A stretch of DNA of 64,000 nt from VXNJ01 sp965249595. GTDB taxonomy: Bacteria; Chloroflexota; UBA11872; VXNJ01. Positions 1 through 8,575 of this stretch are shown here, in pieces (position 1 is the first letter of the stretch; the number at the start of each line of letters is the position of its first letter). The notes under the pieces were generated by a model. That model made no database searches, was not told the origin of the DNA, and was given only the letters and a program-made list of their open reading frames with translations. The stretch spans positions 992,001-1,056,000 of the forward strand of contig OZ252242.1 of NCBI GenBank assembly GCA_965249595.1. Direction: 5' to 3'. The position numbers and the translations under genes were made by a program.

Positions 1-734
1 GTTATCTGGCTGCTGATTGGTAAATCGAAGGTGCTCGCGGCCAGGGCCGACAGGAATTGGGCCGTCGCCAGGGTCCAGCCCACGCCGAGGAGGGCCAAGA
101 CGGGCATAACCGGTGAGCGGTACACCAACAGGAGGATGGCAAAGACGAGGATTATGGTCAGCAGGGTTACGCGGAAATCAAACGAAGAAAAGGTGCTGGC
201 TAGGTCGGCGAATATGCCGGCCGGACCCGTAAACGAGATCACCAATTCGTCATCGGCGCCTAAAAGACTTTGGAAGTGCGACCGCAGTTCGGTGGTGTAT
301 TCGGCGAATAGCGGGAGGTTGCCGCCAATTTCGAAGATCGAAACAATCGAAAGCGTGCGGACCATGCCGTCGCCTTCAACGATGTCGGCCGGCGGCAGCG
401 TTGCCTCGACAAATCCGGTGAATTCGCCGGCGCTCAGGTAATCGAATACTTCGCCAGCTAAGGCCCTATCAGCTTCGGTGATACCAGAAGGCCGGTGCAC
501 CAGGGTGATGCCCGGCAATCCCGGCGACGGGAATGTTTCCTGGCTTATTACAAGGGCTTGGCGGGCTTCGGATGCAGTCGGCAGGAAATCGGCATTGTCA
601 TCGTTAACCACATCGCCCAGACTGGGCGCGGCAGCAAAAATCAACGCGGTGATGATCGCCCAAGCGAAGAGCACGCCGGCCGATCGCCAGGGAGAACCGG
701 ATAGCCAACCGAGTCCGCCAAATACATGCCGCAT
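1..734 (-). CDS. MMPL/RND-type membrane transporter, N-terminal part (runs off the left edge)
   Basis: The frame is open on the minus strand from an ATG at 734 to the window edge, giving about 244 residues. Residues 15-35 form a hydrophobic signal-anchor helix. A soluble stretch follows (including ADFLPTASEARQA and a later segment about gain in FPSPGLPGI), and then two closely spaced hydrophobic segments (VTLLTIILVFAILLLVYRSP and the next helix). This helix, large periplasmic loop, helix bundle order is typical of MMPL/RND exporters. An in-frame ATG at 773 is an alternative start, and neither start has a good ribosome binding site. The substrate cannot be told from this part, and the C-terminal half lies outside the window. 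Confidence 0.7.
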   Translation of the reverse strand, partial: MRHVFGGLGWLSGSPWRSAGVLFAWAIITALIFAAAPSLGDVVNDDNADFLPTASEARQALVISQETFPSPGLPGITLVHRPSGITEADRALAGEVFDYLSAGEFTGFVEATLPPADIVEGDGMVRTLSIVSIFEIGGNLPLFAEYTTELRSHFQSLLGADDELVISFTGPAGIFADLASTFSSFDFRVTLLTIILVFAILLLVYRSPVMPVLALLGVGWTLATAQFLSALAASTFDLPISSQI

Positions 735-876
735 GCGTGAACCCGATCTTGGATTTGAGGCGCAATAGCCCATCGAACAAAGCCAAGAATTTGGTCGTAT
801 CTTCGACGACCCGCGGTCAATTCAGCCGGACCGACGGGGGCGCTACTATTCGCTGGTGGAGTTTATTAAATAAGGA

Positions 877-1722
877 CTATTGGTCGGCGCGATTCGCAGG
901 CCGGTCAAAGTAACGCTGCCACTGCTCCAAACGCAACGACGGGCATTTGCCGCCGCGCTTGACGTTGACGATCTCGGCCACGATGGACAGAGCGATTTCC
1001 TCCGCTGTCCGACTGCCAATGTCCAAACCAATAGGCGCGTATACGTTGGTCAGCGCATCGGCGGTAACCCCCGCGTTTAGTAGATTGCGGTAAACGATCA
1101 TCACCCGCCGCCGGCTGCCGATCATGCCGATGTAGGGAGTCCTGCTCCCGGCCAGCCGGTGCAGAGCCTGTTCGTCAAACGAGTGCGCCCGGGTGACCAA
1201 TACGATGCATGTGCCTTCGTCCACCGTCAGTTCACCTAAGGTCGTGGCCATCTCGCCAACTAGTACCCGGGCGGCCTGCGGAAACCGTTCGCGATTGGCA
1301 AAGTCGGAACGGTCATCGATGACCGTCACCTCGAACCCCACGGCGTCGGCGATTTGACAGATCGGCACGGCCACGTGCCCGGCGCCGACAACCACCAATC
1401 GATCCTGGTGCGCCAGCGGCTCGTAATACACCTCTAACACCGCCGAGCGCGCCCGCTGCAGCCGCCGCCCGTCGGCATCGTAGGCGATGCAACGCCCCTC
1501 GGTCAGGGGTGTTTCGGCCAGGTCGGCCAAGATCGATTCGGCCAGCAGACTGGGTCGCAGCGACGGCAAGTCGCCGCGAGTGGCGACCAGCCACTTGGTG
1601 CCCACGGCAAATTCTTTGCTGCGCGAGCGGATCACGCTGGCCAGGGTCGCCCGCCGCCGCCCGGATTGGACGTCAACTAAGCGGGCCAGCAGCCCTTTTT
1701 TCAACGGTTGGCCGGCGGCCAT
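877..1722 (-). CDS. XdhC family protein, Rossmann-domain part (molybdenum cofactor maturation)
   Basis: This 281-residue protein matches the C-terminal XdhC domain. The Rossmann motif VVVGAGHVAVPICQIA lies near residues 110-125, followed by VTVIDDR and the later GMIGSRRR motif. The first 90 residues look like a degenerate XdhC_CoxI domain. XdhC proteins bind molybdenum cofactor and help load sulfurated cofactor into xanthine-dehydrogenase-type enzymes. The start overlaps the end of the upstream gene by 22 bp, so the two are probably co-translated and act together. The only molybdenum hydroxylase in the window is the large subunit at 38004, more than 35 kb away. Confidence 0.8.
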   Translation of the reverse strand: MAAGQPLKKGLLARLVDVQSGRRRATLASVIRSRSKEFAVGTKWLVATRGDLPSLRPSLLAESILADLAETPLTEGRCIAYDADGRRLQRARSAVLEVYYEPLAHQDRLVVVGAGHVAVPICQIADAVGFEVTVIDDRSDFANRERFPQAARVLVGEMATTLGELTVDEGTCIVLVTRAHSFDEQALHRLAGSRTPYIGMIGSRRRVMIVYRNLLNAGVTADALTNVYAPIGLDIGSRTAEEIALSIVAEIVNVKRGGKCPSLRLEQWQRYFDRPANRADQ

Positions 1723-2015
1723 ACGTCGATAAATACGTCCACTGTGCCGCCGCAGACATCACCCTCGCCACGCAGATCATCGACGAGGTCGATTCGCAGC
1801 AGGCGCGGTTGGCCGTCGGCGATCGCCGTTGCCGCGGCCTGCCAAATATCGGCCTCAACGCAGCCACCGCCAACCGTGCCGGCCCCCTCGCCCGATTCGA
1901 AGACCAGCATTTGGGCGCCGACCTTCTGGGGTGTTGAACCACGGCTCTTGACGATGGTGGCCATCGCTACGGACTGGCCTTGTTCGTTGCGCCGGGCAAT
2001 CTGATCAAAAAACAT
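1701..2015 (-). CDS. XdhC_CoxI N-terminal-domain protein
   Basis: This 104-residue protein begins MFFDQIARRNEQG and carries the XdhC_CoxI hallmarks: ATIVKSRGSTPQKVGAQMLV, the glycine motif GTVGGGCVEADI, and the final VCGGTVDVFID. In many bacteria this domain is fused to the Rossmann part. Here the two are separate ORFs overlapping by 22 bp. The frame is open to 2264, but the 83 extra residues are low-complexity Arg/Pro/Ala sequence that diverges from the family, so I place the start at the ATG at 2015. It has no clear Shine-Dalgarno sequence. Confidence 0.75.
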   Translation of the reverse strand: MFFDQIARRNEQGQSVAMATIVKSRGSTPQKVGAQMLVFESGEGAGTVGGGCVEADIWQAAATAIADGQPRLLRIDLVDDLRGEGDVCGGTVDVFIDVWPPANR

Positions 2016-2287
2016 CGAAGTTGGAAGTAACCGCCCACTGGTCGCGGCCGGATTGCGGCCGAGTAACTGACCCAATAATAATTTTGTTGCACTGCCCGCA
2101 GCGGAGACCCTGACGGGCCTCGCGCCGATTGAACGCTCGCGCCACAGGGGTTGGCGATTGAAAGTCGGCTGATGGGGAGTTGGTAGGGTGGCAGCCGAAG
2201 TGCCCGGTGCGCTTGACCGGCGCGGGTGCCCGCTATCAGAAGCGGTGCGCAATTGTTTGGTCATCGGCGTACTGCAAGGAGTTTGAA

Positions 2288-3115
2288 TTGCCCGAATTAC
2301 CCGAGGTGGAAACCGTTGTGCGCGGGTTGCGAGCTGCGGTCACCGGGGCCACAATCGCCCAGCTTAAGGTCAGCGACCCGCGCCTTGAGCACCTGTTGGA
2401 AGAGCGCTTGGAAGGGTGTCGGATTGGCCGCGCTCGGCGTCGTGGCAAGTCGGTACTGCTCCCGCTCGACGACGGTCGCACGCTACGGGTACACCTGATG
2501 ATGAGCGGTCGATTGCTGCTGCGCGGATCCGGGGCGCCGCCCGACCGGTTCCAGCGGGTCGGAATTGGCCTGGGCGACGGGAATCAATTGCGCTTTTGCG
2601 ATCCACGCCGCTTTGGCACGATGGTCGTGCTGTCACCCGGCGAACTAAAAGCCGCCATCGCCCGGCTGGGCCCCGAACCCCTCTCCGGCCGATTTCGGGC
2701 CGTTGATCTGGGAGGCCGCCTGGCAGGGCGCCGGGGCGTCCTGAAAACTACCCTACTGGATCAGAAGGTCCTAGCCGGAGTTGGCAATATTTACGCCGAC
2801 GAGGCGCTGTGGCGCGCCCGCCTGCATCCGCTCCAACCAGCCGGCCTACTCACTTACCGGCAAACACAGCGCCTGCACCGCACGCTGCGATCCGTAATGC
2901 GCAAAGCAATTGAAATGGGCGGAACCACTTTTGGGATTTATGCCGATGCCCATGGTCAGGATGGCGCTTTCCAGGCCATGTTGATGGTATTTAGGCGTAC
3001 TGGGCAGCCCTGCCCGCGCTGCCGCGCAACTATCCAGCGGGTCGTGGTCGGCGGCCGCGCCACCCATTTTTGTCCGAACTGCCAGGCGTTGCCGCCCGCA
3101 GCGAAAACGGGTTAG
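2288..3115 (+). CDS. mutM: Formamidopyrimidine-DNA glycosylase (Fpg/MutM)
   Basis: A bifunctional base-excision repair enzyme that removes 8-oxoguanine and ring-opened purines and cuts the abasic site. The start is the TTG at 2288, because it yields the invariant N-terminus PELPEVETVV, in which Pro2 is the catalytic nucleophile and Glu3 is essential. An AAGGAG ribosome binding site lies 6 bases upstream (2276-2281). Lys54 in GKSVLLPL matches the conserved beta-hairpin lysine. LAGVGNIYADEALW is the helix-two-turn-helix motif. The zinc finger is intact, with Cys242, Cys245, Cys262 and Cys265. The length of 275 residues is normal. The gene converges with the PfkB kinase gene, and the two stop codons overlap. 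Confidence 0.95.
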   Translation: MPELPEVETVVRGLRAAVTGATIAQLKVSDPRLEHLLEERLEGCRIGRARRRGKSVLLPLDDGRTLRVHLMMSGRLLLRGSGAPPDRFQRVGIGLGDGNQLRFCDPRRFGTMVVLSPGELKAAIARLGPEPLSGRFRAVDLGGRLAGRRGVLKTTLLDQKVLAGVGNIYADEALWRARLHPLQPAGLLTYRQTQRLHRTLRSVMRKAIEMGGTTFGIYADAHGQDGAFQAMLMVFRRTGQPCPRCRATIQRVVVGGRATHFCPNCQALPPAAKTG

Positions 3116-3957
3116 AGGGTGGGTCCAGCCATGCGCTGGCGGACTTGGGCGTCGCCGACGATCCCGTCCAACCCGGGCGCTTCGACCTGGTGGGCAGCTT
3201 CAGCGCTGGCGTAGCGGCAGGCCAGGGCTATATCGCCGGTCCGGTGATATTCCAAAAAGACGGCGGCGGCATATGAGTCGCCGGCGCCGGTGGGATCAAC
3301 CTCATTGGCCGGGAAGGCTGGGACATGGGCCAAATGGCGGCCATATTCAAAGATTTCGGCACCATCTACGGCCCTCGTGACCACACCGTAGCGGACTGAA
3401 CGCAGAAACGTATCGAGCTGATCGCGGTCGGTGGGATCGTGTTCGGAGATCACCAGAATTTCGGCGCGGTTGAGTACTTGTTCGCAGGTATCCCACGATT
3501 GCGGGGAGATCAATCCATTCTCGGCCCGGGCTCGCAGCCAGCCCTGTGGAGTTACCCCGATCAGCGTCGATTCAGGGATCGCCGCCGCCAGTTCGTCGGG
3601 AACCTCGCCGGTGAGCGGCGCGAGGTGGAAGATGTCTGACGCCAGCCATTCGTTGGGGACGTCGGCAACCGACAGTTTGGTCGCCAATTGATGGCAGTAT
3701 TGGACGCGGCCATCGGGGCGGTAGATGTTTTCGTATACCGTGGTAACCGGCGTATCGACCCATTTAAATTCCGCGTCACCATAACGGCTGGCGATTCGGT
3801 CTCGGTCGGCTTCGGCGACCGCAGTGATGGCCCGGACTTTGGCCCCCAGGACCACAGCCGTGACGCCGGCGAAAGAAACAGTTCCGCCGACCCGGGTGCC
3901 ACCGGGAACCCGGTCAAGCACTACGTGGCCAGCGATGGCGTAGGTTTGACGTGCCAT
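3112..3957 (-). CDS. PfkB-family carbohydrate or nucleoside kinase
   Basis: A ribokinase-superfamily protein of 281 residues. The C-terminal signature DPTGAGDSYAAAVFLEY, near residue 225, contains the catalytic aspartate and the anion-hole glycines. The N-terminal half has a shortened GG motif (GTRVGGTVSFAGVTA), so the substrate lid is reduced compared with ribokinase. The substrate cannot be assigned; sugars, nucleosides and pseudouridine are all phosphorylated by this family. The stop codon overlaps the mutM stop by 3 bases in convergent orientation, leaving no room for a terminator between the two genes. Confidence 0.8.
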   Translation of the reverse strand: MARQTYAIAGHVVLDRVPGGTRVGGTVSFAGVTAVVLGAKVRAITAVAEADRDRIASRYGDAEFKWVDTPVTTVYENIYRPDGRVQYCHQLATKLSVADVPNEWLASDIFHLAPLTGEVPDELAAAIPESTLIGVTPQGWLRARAENGLISPQSWDTCEQVLNRAEILVISEHDPTDRDQLDTFLRSVRYGVVTRAVDGAEIFEYGRHLAHVPAFPANEVDPTGAGDSYAAAVFLEYHRTGDIALACRYASAEAAHQVEAPGLDGIVGDAQVRQRMAGPTL

Positions 3958-3969
3958 CAGCGACCCGAA

Positions 3970-4842
3970 TTACTGCTTGAGGGCGATAACCACCCGCCGA
4001 CTGCGGTTCTGGCCAACCGAATATGTGTGGACGTCGTCATCCTCGGCCAGCGACATGTGAACTATCCGGCGCTCGTGTCCGGGCATGACTCTCAGGGTGA
4101 CCGTCCGTCCGGTTTCGCGCACCGCGGCGGCCGCTTCCATTGCCAATTCACGAATCGAATCTTCGCGGCGGCTGCGGTAGTTGTCGACATCGATAACGAT
4201 GCGGACGCTCTGCCCCATCTGCCGACCCAGCATCGACGAGACTAAGAATCCAAACTGGCGTAAAGTCTCCCCGCGGGAGCCGATCAGTCCGGCCATATCC
4301 TGGTCACTGGCGGAACGAATGTTAAATACCGGTGGATCGCCGTCGATGATTTCGGCTTCGGCGTCAAATCCCATCTTGGCCAGGAATTGGCCGATGAAGA
4401 CTCTCGCCTCTTCGGCCATCGCTGCATCCATCGGTTCGGGTTCGGGCCGCGGCTGTCGTGGCACCGCAGCGTCGCTGGATTCAGATTCTGGTTTTCGCCG
4501 CGGTGAGACCTCGGCGCGGGAGTCAGATCGCTCTGATCGGGGTGCCGGTGAACGACGCCGGTTGCGTGAGCCGCGGCGACCCCTGCCGCGTCGTGGCTTG
4601 GCCTCGCTGAAGTATTGATCGCCGCCGTCTTCTTCGTCTTCGTCATCGAACCCTCGAACCGAACCCTCTTTGCGACGGGTGACTAAGACGACCGCGTTGC
4701 GGGCACCAAAGCCCAATACACGGCCGCGTTTGCCCGGTTCAAGAATCTTGGTGTCGACTTCGTCCAAGGTTGCATCAAGCGCTTCGAGGGCTTCTTTGAT
4801 TGCAGCTTCGACGCTTGAGGCTTGGACCTCGATTTCATCCAC
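3970..4842 (-). CDS. jag: Jag/KhpB RNA-binding protein (Jag-N, KH and R3H domains)
   Basis: The 290-residue protein starts with a Jag-N domain (VEAAIKEALEALDATLDEVDTKILE, then GFGARNAVVLV). A long acidic and Arg/Ser-rich linker follows (about residues 65-145). The KH domain has the loop GLIGSRGETLRQF, and the C-terminal R3H domain has the RPGH-like MPGHERRIVH and ends VVIALKQ. The start is the GTG at 4842, with AAGGAG about 9 bases upstream, and it overlaps the yidC stop by 8 bp. KhpB is a small-RNA and mRNA-binding protein linked to cell-envelope control. Its place downstream of yidC is conserved across many bacteria. Confidence 0.9.
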   Translation of the reverse strand: MDEIEVQASSVEAAIKEALEALDATLDEVDTKILEPGKRGRVLGFGARNAVVLVTRRKEGSVRGFDDEDEEDGGDQYFSEAKPRRGRGRRGSRNRRRSPAPRSERSDSRAEVSPRRKPESESSDAAVPRQPRPEPEPMDAAMAEEARVFIGQFLAKMGFDAEAEIIDGDPPVFNIRSASDQDMAGLIGSRGETLRQFGFLVSSMLGRQMGQSVRIVIDVDNYRSRREDSIRELAMEAAAAVRETGRTVTLRVMPGHERRIVHMSLAEDDDVHTYSVGQNRSRRVVIALKQ

Positions 4843-5818
4843 GGCGACGTCTCCTTCTCTTGCGCCTCTTTCGAGTTCTTGTGGTCGGCGCGCCCATTGG
4901 GGGCGGCGTCGGATCAGTGTTGTCGGGGGCTCCGGCCGACATCGGCGGAGCTGCTGGCGGCGTGGGCGAATGCCCGCGCGAAAAATAGCCGGCGCCAAGG
5001 CGCTCGGCCAGCCGCCGCTGGTGCGGCGGGAGCATGTCTTCGAATTTTCCTAAGCCGGAAATGAAGAACTGTTGGGCGATCTGAATAAATCCGGCCAGAA
5101 CCCAGTAGAGCAGGATGCCGGAGAAAAAGAACCACCCGATGAATACGAAGAACAGCGGGTAGATCTGCATGACCCGTTGAAACGTGGCCTGGGGACCAGT
5201 TGGCGCGGTCACCGGTTGGGCCATGAAGGTCTGTAGCCAAAAGGTCAACCCGCCCAGGATGGCGAGCACCGAAATATAGGTGAGCGGTTCCGGCCACCAA
5301 AGCGGTAGGAATCCGAAATCGATGGTCCGATCAATCTGGGCCAGGTTAAACCAGAGGAAGTTCTCATCCAGTGGTATCGAACCGCCGACCGCGACACAAC
5401 TTGCATAGGAATCGGCGCCCAATCCCATAACGCCCTGCTCGATCCGGGCCCCGTCGACACCGATACAGGTGCCCACCGTCAGCAGGGCACCGTACATCGC
5501 CAACAACACCGGCATTTGCAAAAGCAACGGCAGGCACCCGGAGACCGGACTTACGCCCTGTTCCTTGTAGAGCGCCATCGTCAATTGGGATTCCTTCTGG
5601 CGATCGCCGCGGGCGCGCTTCTTGATGTCGTTGACCTGCGGCTGGAGGAGCTGGATCTTGCGCTGCGATCGGATTCCACGAATTGAAAGCGGGAAGATGA
5701 GAACTCGTATCGCCAACGTCATCAGCACGATTGCGACCCCGAATCCGCCGACCGATTCGGCAAGCCCGGTGAGGGCCATCGTCAACGGATCGATTACAAA
5801 TTCTTGCCAGCCAGGCAT
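4835..5818 (-). CDS. yidC: Membrane protein insertase YidC
   Basis: The 327-residue protein inserts and folds inner-membrane proteins, alone or with SecYEG. It lacks the large periplasmic domain of proteobacterial YidC, as is usual for Gram-positive-type and Chloroflexota insertases. Conserved segments are the first core helix (ALAIRVLIFPLS, with the conserved groove Arg), the cytosolic hairpin (QPQVNDIKKRARGDRQ), the helix with PLLLQMPVLLAMY, and the last helices PLFFVFIGWFFFSGILLYWV. The C-terminus is rich in Pro and ends in a strongly basic KRRKRRRRRR tail, consistent with ribosome contact. It directly abuts yidD and overlaps jag. Confidence 0.95.
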   Translation of the reverse strand: MPGWQEFVIDPLTMALTGLAESVGGFGVAIVLMTLAIRVLIFPLSIRGIRSQRKIQLLQPQVNDIKKRARGDRQKESQLTMALYKEQGVSPVSGCLPLLLQMPVLLAMYGALLTVGTCIGVDGARIEQGVMGLGADSYASCVAVGGSIPLDENFLWFNLAQIDRTIDFGFLPLWWPEPLTYISVLAILGGLTFWLQTFMAQPVTAPTGPQATFQRVMQIYPLFFVFIGWFFFSGILLYWVLAGFIQIAQQFFISGLGKFEDMLPPHQRRLAERLGAGYFSRGHSPTPPAAPPMSAGAPDNTDPTPPPMGAPTTRTRKRRKRRRRRRG

Positions 5819-6061
5819 CTAGAGCGTCTCCTTGGGATGGTTCCGCTCAGGTGTCGGCACCGGGTCGTATCCGGCGCTGGCGAAGGGATGACAGCGCAGG
5901 ATACGGGTTGTCGCCAACCACCCTCCGCGAATTAAGCCGTGCGCAGTGAGGGCCTCGGCGGCGTATTGCGAACAAGTTGGTGCGAAACGGCAGGAAGGAG
6001 CCAGCAGCGGCGAGACAAAGCGCTGATAGAGCGTTATGAGACCGAGCAGCAACGCCGTCAC
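5819..6061 (-). CDS. yidD: Membrane protein insertion efficiency factor YidD
   Basis: An 80-residue protein with the YidD signature: LITLYQRFVSPLLAPSCRF, followed by PTCSQYAAEAL, HGLIRGGWL and RILRCHPF with GGYDPVP-like SAGYDPVP near the end. It assists YidC-dependent insertion at the inner membrane face. The ATG overlaps the rnpA stop as ATGA, and the stop abuts the yidC start, so the operon is translationally tight. It lies in the standard position between rnpA and yidC. Confidence 0.93.
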   Translation of the reverse strand: MTALLLGLITLYQRFVSPLLAPSCRFAPTCSQYAAEALTAHGLIRGGWLATTRILRCHPFASAGYDPVPTPERNHPKETL

Positions 6062-6405
6062 TTGGCGACTCCACCCAATATCCGGCGGGCGCAGCTGACC
6101 AGATCCAAAAACGGATCGCTCAATGCATCGGTGCGGGCATTTACGACGACATCAAGCTGGGATTGACAATGGTCTTGCGCGATCGTAAAGGCCGCTCGCA
6201 AACGGCGTCGCGCGCGATTGCGGATCACCGCTCCACCCAGATGCCGGGTGGCGGTGATCGCCAGGCGCAGGTCGGGCCCGGCGGACGGTGCCGAGAAAAC
6301 ACGCATCGCCCGGCATCGGTGTAACTGGCCGATGCGCCGGGTATGGGAGATTTCGCTGCCGCGGCGTAAGCGCTGAGTCAGCGCAGGCCGCCGATTAGTA
6401 GTCAC
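6058..6405 (-). CDS. rnpA: Ribonuclease P protein component
   Basis: The protein subunit of RNase P, which matures the 5' ends of tRNAs. The signature RNRARRRLRAAF, near residues 62-73, matches the conserved RNxxKRxxR motif, and the preceding LAITATRHLGGAVIRN fits the family. The N-terminus (residues 1-30) is more divergent than usual. The GTG start at 6405 is therefore only probable. Its position between rpmH and yidD supports the call, and the 3' end overlaps yidD. Confidence 0.88.
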   Translation of the reverse strand: MTTNRRPALTQRLRRGSEISHTRRIGQLHRCRAMRVFSAPSAGPDLRLAITATRHLGGAVIRNRARRRLRAAFTIAQDHCQSQLDVVVNARTDALSDPFLDLVSCARRILGGVAK

Positions 6406-6427
6406 TGGGTTGGCTGGTCCTAGCGCG

Positions 6428-6562
6428 CTAGGCGGCCAAGCGCTGCCTTCCCTTGCGGCGGCGCCGGCGAATTATGGCCCGCCCCCCGCGCGTGCTCATT
6501 CTGTTTCTAAAGCCGTGGCGACGCTTGCGGCGTCGCACTTTGGGCTGATAGGTACGTTTCAT
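6428..6562 (-). CDS. rpmH: 50S ribosomal protein bL34
   Basis: A 44-residue ORF read directly on the minus strand. It begins MKRTYQPKVRRRKRRHGFRN, with the GGRAIIRRRRRKGR core, and ends RLAA before TAG. All the diagnostic bL34 positions are present (TYQPxxxRR, HGFRxRM, GRxIIxxRRxKGR). It is the first gene of the rpmH-rnpA-yidD-yidC-jag block, 22 bp upstream of rnpA. The usual neighbour dnaA is absent; a DUF503 gene lies upstream instead. Confidence 0.97.
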   Translation of the reverse strand: MKRTYQPKVRRRKRRHGFRNRMSTRGGRAIIRRRRRKGRQRLAA

Positions 6563-6665
6563 CTGGGATTGCCCGACATATTGGCGCGTGAGCCCCTGTC
6601 ACTAAAGTGGTGCATCGGTCGGCCGTAGGCCGGCTGCTTGTAGGTGGTGAGGGGCCGTCTGGTTG

Positions 6666-6956
6666 CTAAAGCGAGTATATTTCACGTTCGCGCTTGCTGA
6701 CTTCGGCGTCGGGAGCGCGGTTGAGCATCGAATGTTCGATCTTGTCAAGTGAACGATCGACAAAGAGCCGCTCATTGGCGGTCAATGCCAGCCCAATCTC
6801 GGTTGCGTCCAGTTGGTCGATCCGACCAACTTCGGCTGCCGAAACGTTAAAGCGGGCTCGCGCGTGATCAATCATTGATCGAACTTGTGAACGCTTGTCT
6901 TTGCGGGAACGACATCCTGACAACCGCAGGGTCAGGCGAATGGTTCCAATCCACAC
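6666..6956 (-). CDS. DUF503 (YlxP-like) family protein
   Basis: About 96 residues matching the DUF503/YlxP family: an N-terminal strand (IGTIRLTLRL), then SRKDKRSQVRSMIDHARARFNVSAAEVGRID, and a C-terminal REREIYSL. YlxP-like proteins are small alpha/beta proteins usually encoded next to infB and rbfA, and their function is poorly defined. I chose the GTG at 6956 because it puts the first beta strand at the N-terminus, as in the family, and GAGG lies upstream. A GTG at 6968 is also possible. Here the gene sits between rpmH and the divergent yvcK gene, an uncommon context. Confidence 0.8.
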   Translation of the reverse strand: MWIGTIRLTLRLSGCRSRKDKRSQVRSMIDHARARFNVSAAEVGRIDQLDATEIGLALTANERLFVDRSLDKIEHSMLNRAPDAEVSKREREIYSL

Positions 6957-7110
6957 AAGGCGCCTCACAAAGATCTCAACAGGCCCTGGGCCGAACCGCC
7001 ACCGACACACCGGTGGCATAATAATTTTCTACCCTGGTGCTGCCCTGAGACTCTCCCCTGCACCTTGCCTGGAAACTGCCATAGTTAACCCACCGAGCGA
7101 CTATTAGCCG

Positions 7111-8445
7111 ATGCGGTCTACGCGATGGCTGCGCATCGGGATGGGCGTTAAGCGCTACGTTGTCGGAATCCTCTTTGGCACTGCGCTGGTCGGTCTGGCT
7201 CTGGCGATGATGTTGGCCACCGTTTATCGGACGGCCGATTTTCCCGAGGCGACGAGTTCGGTGGTCGTCTTTATCACCTTGCAATGGGTCGCTCACCCGC
7301 TGCGCGAAATCCTCGTCGGCACAGTCGGCGCAGGCGTCACCGTGACCAGCTTTTTTCTCCTTTTCCGATCAATCATTTCGGTGGTTTTAGCGCCCGGCGA
7401 AAACGTTGCCGAAATGGTCTATCGGGGTCGCCTATTGCGCCGGGGACCACGCATTGTGAGCATCGGCGGCGGCACCGGACAGGGCGTGCTGCTTCGCGGC
7501 ATCAAGGAACGTACGGCCAACATAACCGCGGTCGTGACCGTGGCCGATGACGGAGGGAGTTCGGGCCGCCTGCGCAAGGAATTTCAACTGATGCCGCCCG
7601 GTGACCTGCGCAATTGCCTGGCCTCGCTTGCAGATTCCGAAGCCCTGATGACTAAGTTGCTCGACTATCGCTTCCGGCGGGGCGATGGCCTGCAGGGCCA
7701 TTCTCTGGGCAATTTGCTCATAACTGCCATGCGTGACATTGCCGGCGGGATTGAGCGCGGTGTCGAAGGACTCTCGGAAGTCTTGCGTATCCATGGACAC
7801 GTGACGCCGTCAACGGCCACCGATGTGCACCTGGCCGCCGAGATGGAGGATGGCACCACCGTAATCGGGGAATCGCGGATCGGGACTGGTCATCGCCGAA
7901 TCCGGCGCGTTTATCTGCATCCTTCACGGGTGATCGTAAATGAAGATGCCGTCAGCGCGATCCTGGCCGCCGAGATGGTCATTGTTGGCCCGGGAAGCGT
8001 CTACACCTCGATTCTTCCCAATTTGCTGGTGCCAGAGATCGCCGAAGCGATCCGGCGGTCGGCGGCGATGAAGATCTTCGTAGTAAATGTGACCACTGAA
8101 CCGGGCGAAACGGAGAATTTTGACCTGCTCGACCACGTAGAGGCGATCGAGTCTCACGTCGGCCCGAAGCTCTTCGACTACATCCTTGTCAACAGCGATA
8201 CGGCACCCCCGATGCGTGGCCCTGCCCGCAATCGCACTTTCGTGCTGGCTTCGGCTTCGCACCAGGCACAGTTGTTGGCCCGCGGATATGAAATATTCAC
8301 CGACGCCATCATCGATTTCGAATTCCCGATCCATCACGATGCCGAAAAATTGGCCGAAACCATAATGCAGATCTACATTGGTTCCGGAGCCCAACCGCGA
8401 ACCAGGGTAATCGAATACCACCAGGCGGCGCAGCCGCCAGCCTAA
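7111..8445 (+). CDS. YvcK/GlmR-type gluconeogenesis factor (CofD-like), membrane-anchored
   Basis: The 444-residue protein has two N-terminal membrane helices (about residues 15-38 and 65-92) followed by a CofD-like Rossmann domain. The glycine loop SIGGGTGQGVLLRG lies at 118-131, VADDGGSSGRLRKEF follows, then PPGDLRNCL and GHSLGNLLITA, and later VGPGSVYTSILPNL. YvcK proteins bind UDP-GlcNAc and govern carbon flux into cell-envelope precursors on gluconeogenic carbon sources. The membrane-anchored form is common in Chloroflexota and relatives. Next downstream are gap and pgk, which is consistent with a central-carbon locus. Confidence 0.88.
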   Translation: MRSTRWLRIGMGVKRYVVGILFGTALVGLALAMMLATVYRTADFPEATSSVVVFITLQWVAHPLREILVGTVGAGVTVTSFFLLFRSIISVVLAPGENVAEMVYRGRLLRRGPRIVSIGGGTGQGVLLRGIKERTANITAVVTVADDGGSSGRLRKEFQLMPPGDLRNCLASLADSEALMTKLLDYRFRRGDGLQGHSLGNLLITAMRDIAGGIERGVEGLSEVLRIHGHVTPSTATDVHLAAEMEDGTTVIGESRIGTGHRRIRRVYLHPSRVIVNEDAVSAILAAEMVIVGPGSVYTSILPNLLVPEIAEAIRRSAAMKIFVVNVTTEPGETENFDLLDHVEAIESHVGPKLFDYILVNSDTAPPMRGPARNRTFVLASASHQAQLLARGYEIFTDAIIDFEFPIHHDAEKLAETIMQIYIGSGAQPRTRVIEYHQAAQPPA

Positions 8446-8575
8446 TTGAACAATCCGCTTGCTCGCTTTACTGGATAAAATTTTCAGCCCTGCCAAGCAG
8501 CCGCGCCGCGCCCGCTTTTTCAAACAACCGCCAGCGCACATCGCCCGTCTGCCAACTTATTAGGATCCACTCTGC

